A program made the translations under genes and the position numbers. 7,267 bases of DNA from an uncultured beta proteobacterium (GTDB taxonomy: Bacteria; Pseudomonadota; Gammaproteobacteria; Burkholderiales; Rhodocyclaceae), in the NCBI GenBank assembly GCA_903932755.1, contig CAIZHL010000216.1, positions 1 through 7,267 on the forward strand, given 5' to 3'. The stretch's first letter is position 1. Every line of letters begins with the position of its first letter. The notes below the pieces were generated by a model that had not been told where the DNA came from, made no database searches, and was given only the letters and a program-made list of their open reading frames with translations. Positions 6,555 through 7,267 of the stretch are shown one piece after another.

Positions 6555-7151
6555 TCAACCCGGCCGCCGCGCCAGCAGCGCCCAGATCCCCGCCCCCGCC
6601 AGCAGCGAGCCGCCGCCGAGGTTGAAGCTGCGGCGCGCCCGCGCCGAGGCCAGAAAATGATGCGCCGCCGCGGCGAAGCGCGCATACAGCGTGGCGTTGA
6701 TGATCGCCATGGCGACGAAGGTGATGGCGAGTATCCACATCTGCGGCGCGACAGCGGCACCCGGCGTAATGAACTGGGGCAGGAAGGCGACGAAGAATAT
6801 GATGCCCTTGGGATTGAGTGCCGTGACCAGCCAGGTGTTGGCGAACAGCCGCCACAGGGAATCGGGCGCCTCCGGCAGGGCCACCTCTGCCGGCCCGACC
6901 CCGGCACGCAGCATGCGCCAACCGAGCCAGACCAGGTAGAGCCCGCCGATGGTCTTGACCGCCGTAAACCACCAGGCCGAGGCCGCCAGCAGCGCGCCCA
7001 GGCCGAGCAGGGAAAGCGCCAGCGCGGTGGAATCACCCAGCGCCACACCCGCCACCAGCGCCACGTTCGCGCGCCGCCCGTGGGCCAGCGAATAACCGAT
7101 CACCGTGAGGATGGTCGGGCCGGGAATCACCAGCAGCACCGCCACCGTCAC
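6555..7151 (-). CDS. LysE/RhtB-family exporter, start uncertain
   Basis: This is an inner-membrane exporter of amino acids or related metabolites. The 198 residues from the GTG at 7151 contain the family signature PGP at 10-12, GLYLVWLGWRMLR at 70-82 and ALNPKGIIFFVAFLPQF at 111-127. There are about six hydrophobic helices and a short basic C-terminus. The substrate cannot be predicted. The annotated start is probably too short, because PGP normally lies near residue 18-20. The frame upstream reads LELWLAYVV, as expected for the family N-terminus, up to about 7178. No ATG, GTG or TTG is found in frame between there and the window edge. An ATT at 7184 would give 209 residues, the usual length, but such starts are rare. 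A mutated start codon, a sequence error or a 5' truncation are the other explanations. Confidence 0.85.
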   Translation of the reverse strand: MTVAVLLVIPGPTILTVIGYSLAHGRRANVALVAGVALGDSTALALSLLGLGALLAASAWWFTAVKTIGGLYLVWLGWRMLRAGVGPAEVALPEAPDSLWRLFANTWLVTALNPKGIIFFVAFLPQFITPGAAVAPQMWILAITFVAMAIINATLYARFAAAAHHFLASARARRSFNLGGGSLLAGAGIWALLARRPG

Positions 7152-7267
7152 GACATAGGCCAGCCAGAGTTCGAGGCGGCAAATTAAAAAACCGGGTAAC
7201 CTTTGGATCGCGTGAAGAAAATCAAAACTATTTGGCGCTGTATGCTGAGCGACTGCGTACTTTGGGA
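7152..7267. other. AT-richer edge region upstream of the LysE-type gene
   Basis: From about 7181 the sequence is clearly richer in A and T than the rest of the window (runs of A at 7186-7191 and 7218-7221), while 7152-7180 still looks like LysE coding sequence. Several frames are open to the window edge, both on the - strand in frame with LysE and on the + strand. One of the + frames, from a GTG at 7212, reads MKKIKTIWRC. Another, entered at 7214, reads EENQNYLALYAERLRTLG. None can be called a gene from so short a stretch. The region may be an intergenic promoter area or the junction with a different DNA segment. Confidence 0.4.

Noticed and set aside
7212..7267. Possible start of a + strand gene at the window edge (MKKIKTIWRC...)
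   Set aside because: It has fewer than 20 codons before the window ends, the ribosome site is weak, and another + frame over the same bases looks equally protein-like.

Overview
The window looks like chromosome from a high-GC, sulfur-oxidising betaproteobacterium. The evidence is the gene order at the left end: a DsrP-type membrane subunit, then DsrN, DsrR and a uroporphyrinogen-III C-methyltransferase, all on the + strand. This is the downstream end of a dsr (reverse dissimilatory sulfite reductase) cluster as known from Allochromatium vinosum, Thiobacillus and related sulfur oxidisers. The placement in Betaproteobacteria (a Sulfuritalea- or Rhodocyclales-like organism) rests on general impression of GC content and gene content, not on a computed comparison.

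Left part (1-3268, + strand). The C-terminal 227 residues of DsrP are followed by dsrN, which overlaps dsrR by 13 bp, and then, after a 40-bp gap, by the methyltransferase gene. Together these genes would supply the electron-transfer membrane subunit (DsrP) and the amidated sirohaem cofactor of DsrAB. The methyltransferase makes precorrin-2 from uroporphyrinogen III, and DsrN amidates sirohaem. DsrR is an A-type-carrier-like protein that here has an unusual cysteine-rich tail. No dsrS is seen after dsrR.

Middle part (3313-4468). A short gene on the - strand encodes a 60-residue protein with six cysteines. It has a recognisable sigma70-like promoter and runs convergently into the end of the dsr cluster. 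Divergent from it, on the + strand, are a single-domain bacteriohaemerythrin with all seven iron ligands and a small exported protein of unknown function with four cysteines in its mature part.

Right part (4521-7151, - strand). Four genes are joined by 4-bp stop/start overlaps (GTGA, GTGA, ATGA). In order of transcription they encode a membrane-anchored SRPBCC protein, a GFA/CENP-V-type zinc protein, a DUF697-like helical membrane protein and a GNAT acetyltransferase. A LysE/RhtB exporter gene lies 99 bp upstream of them on the same strand. Its 5' end is unusual: the reading frame stays open to the window edge without an ATG, GTG or TTG where the family would normally start, and base composition falls sharply at about 7181.

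Most of the window is ordinary and well explained. I see no CRISPR array, tRNA, rRNA or insertion sequence. The observations most worth following are the cysteine tail of DsrR, the uncharacterised six-cysteine protein beside the dsr cluster, the tightly coupled four-gene operon and the odd start of the LysE gene.
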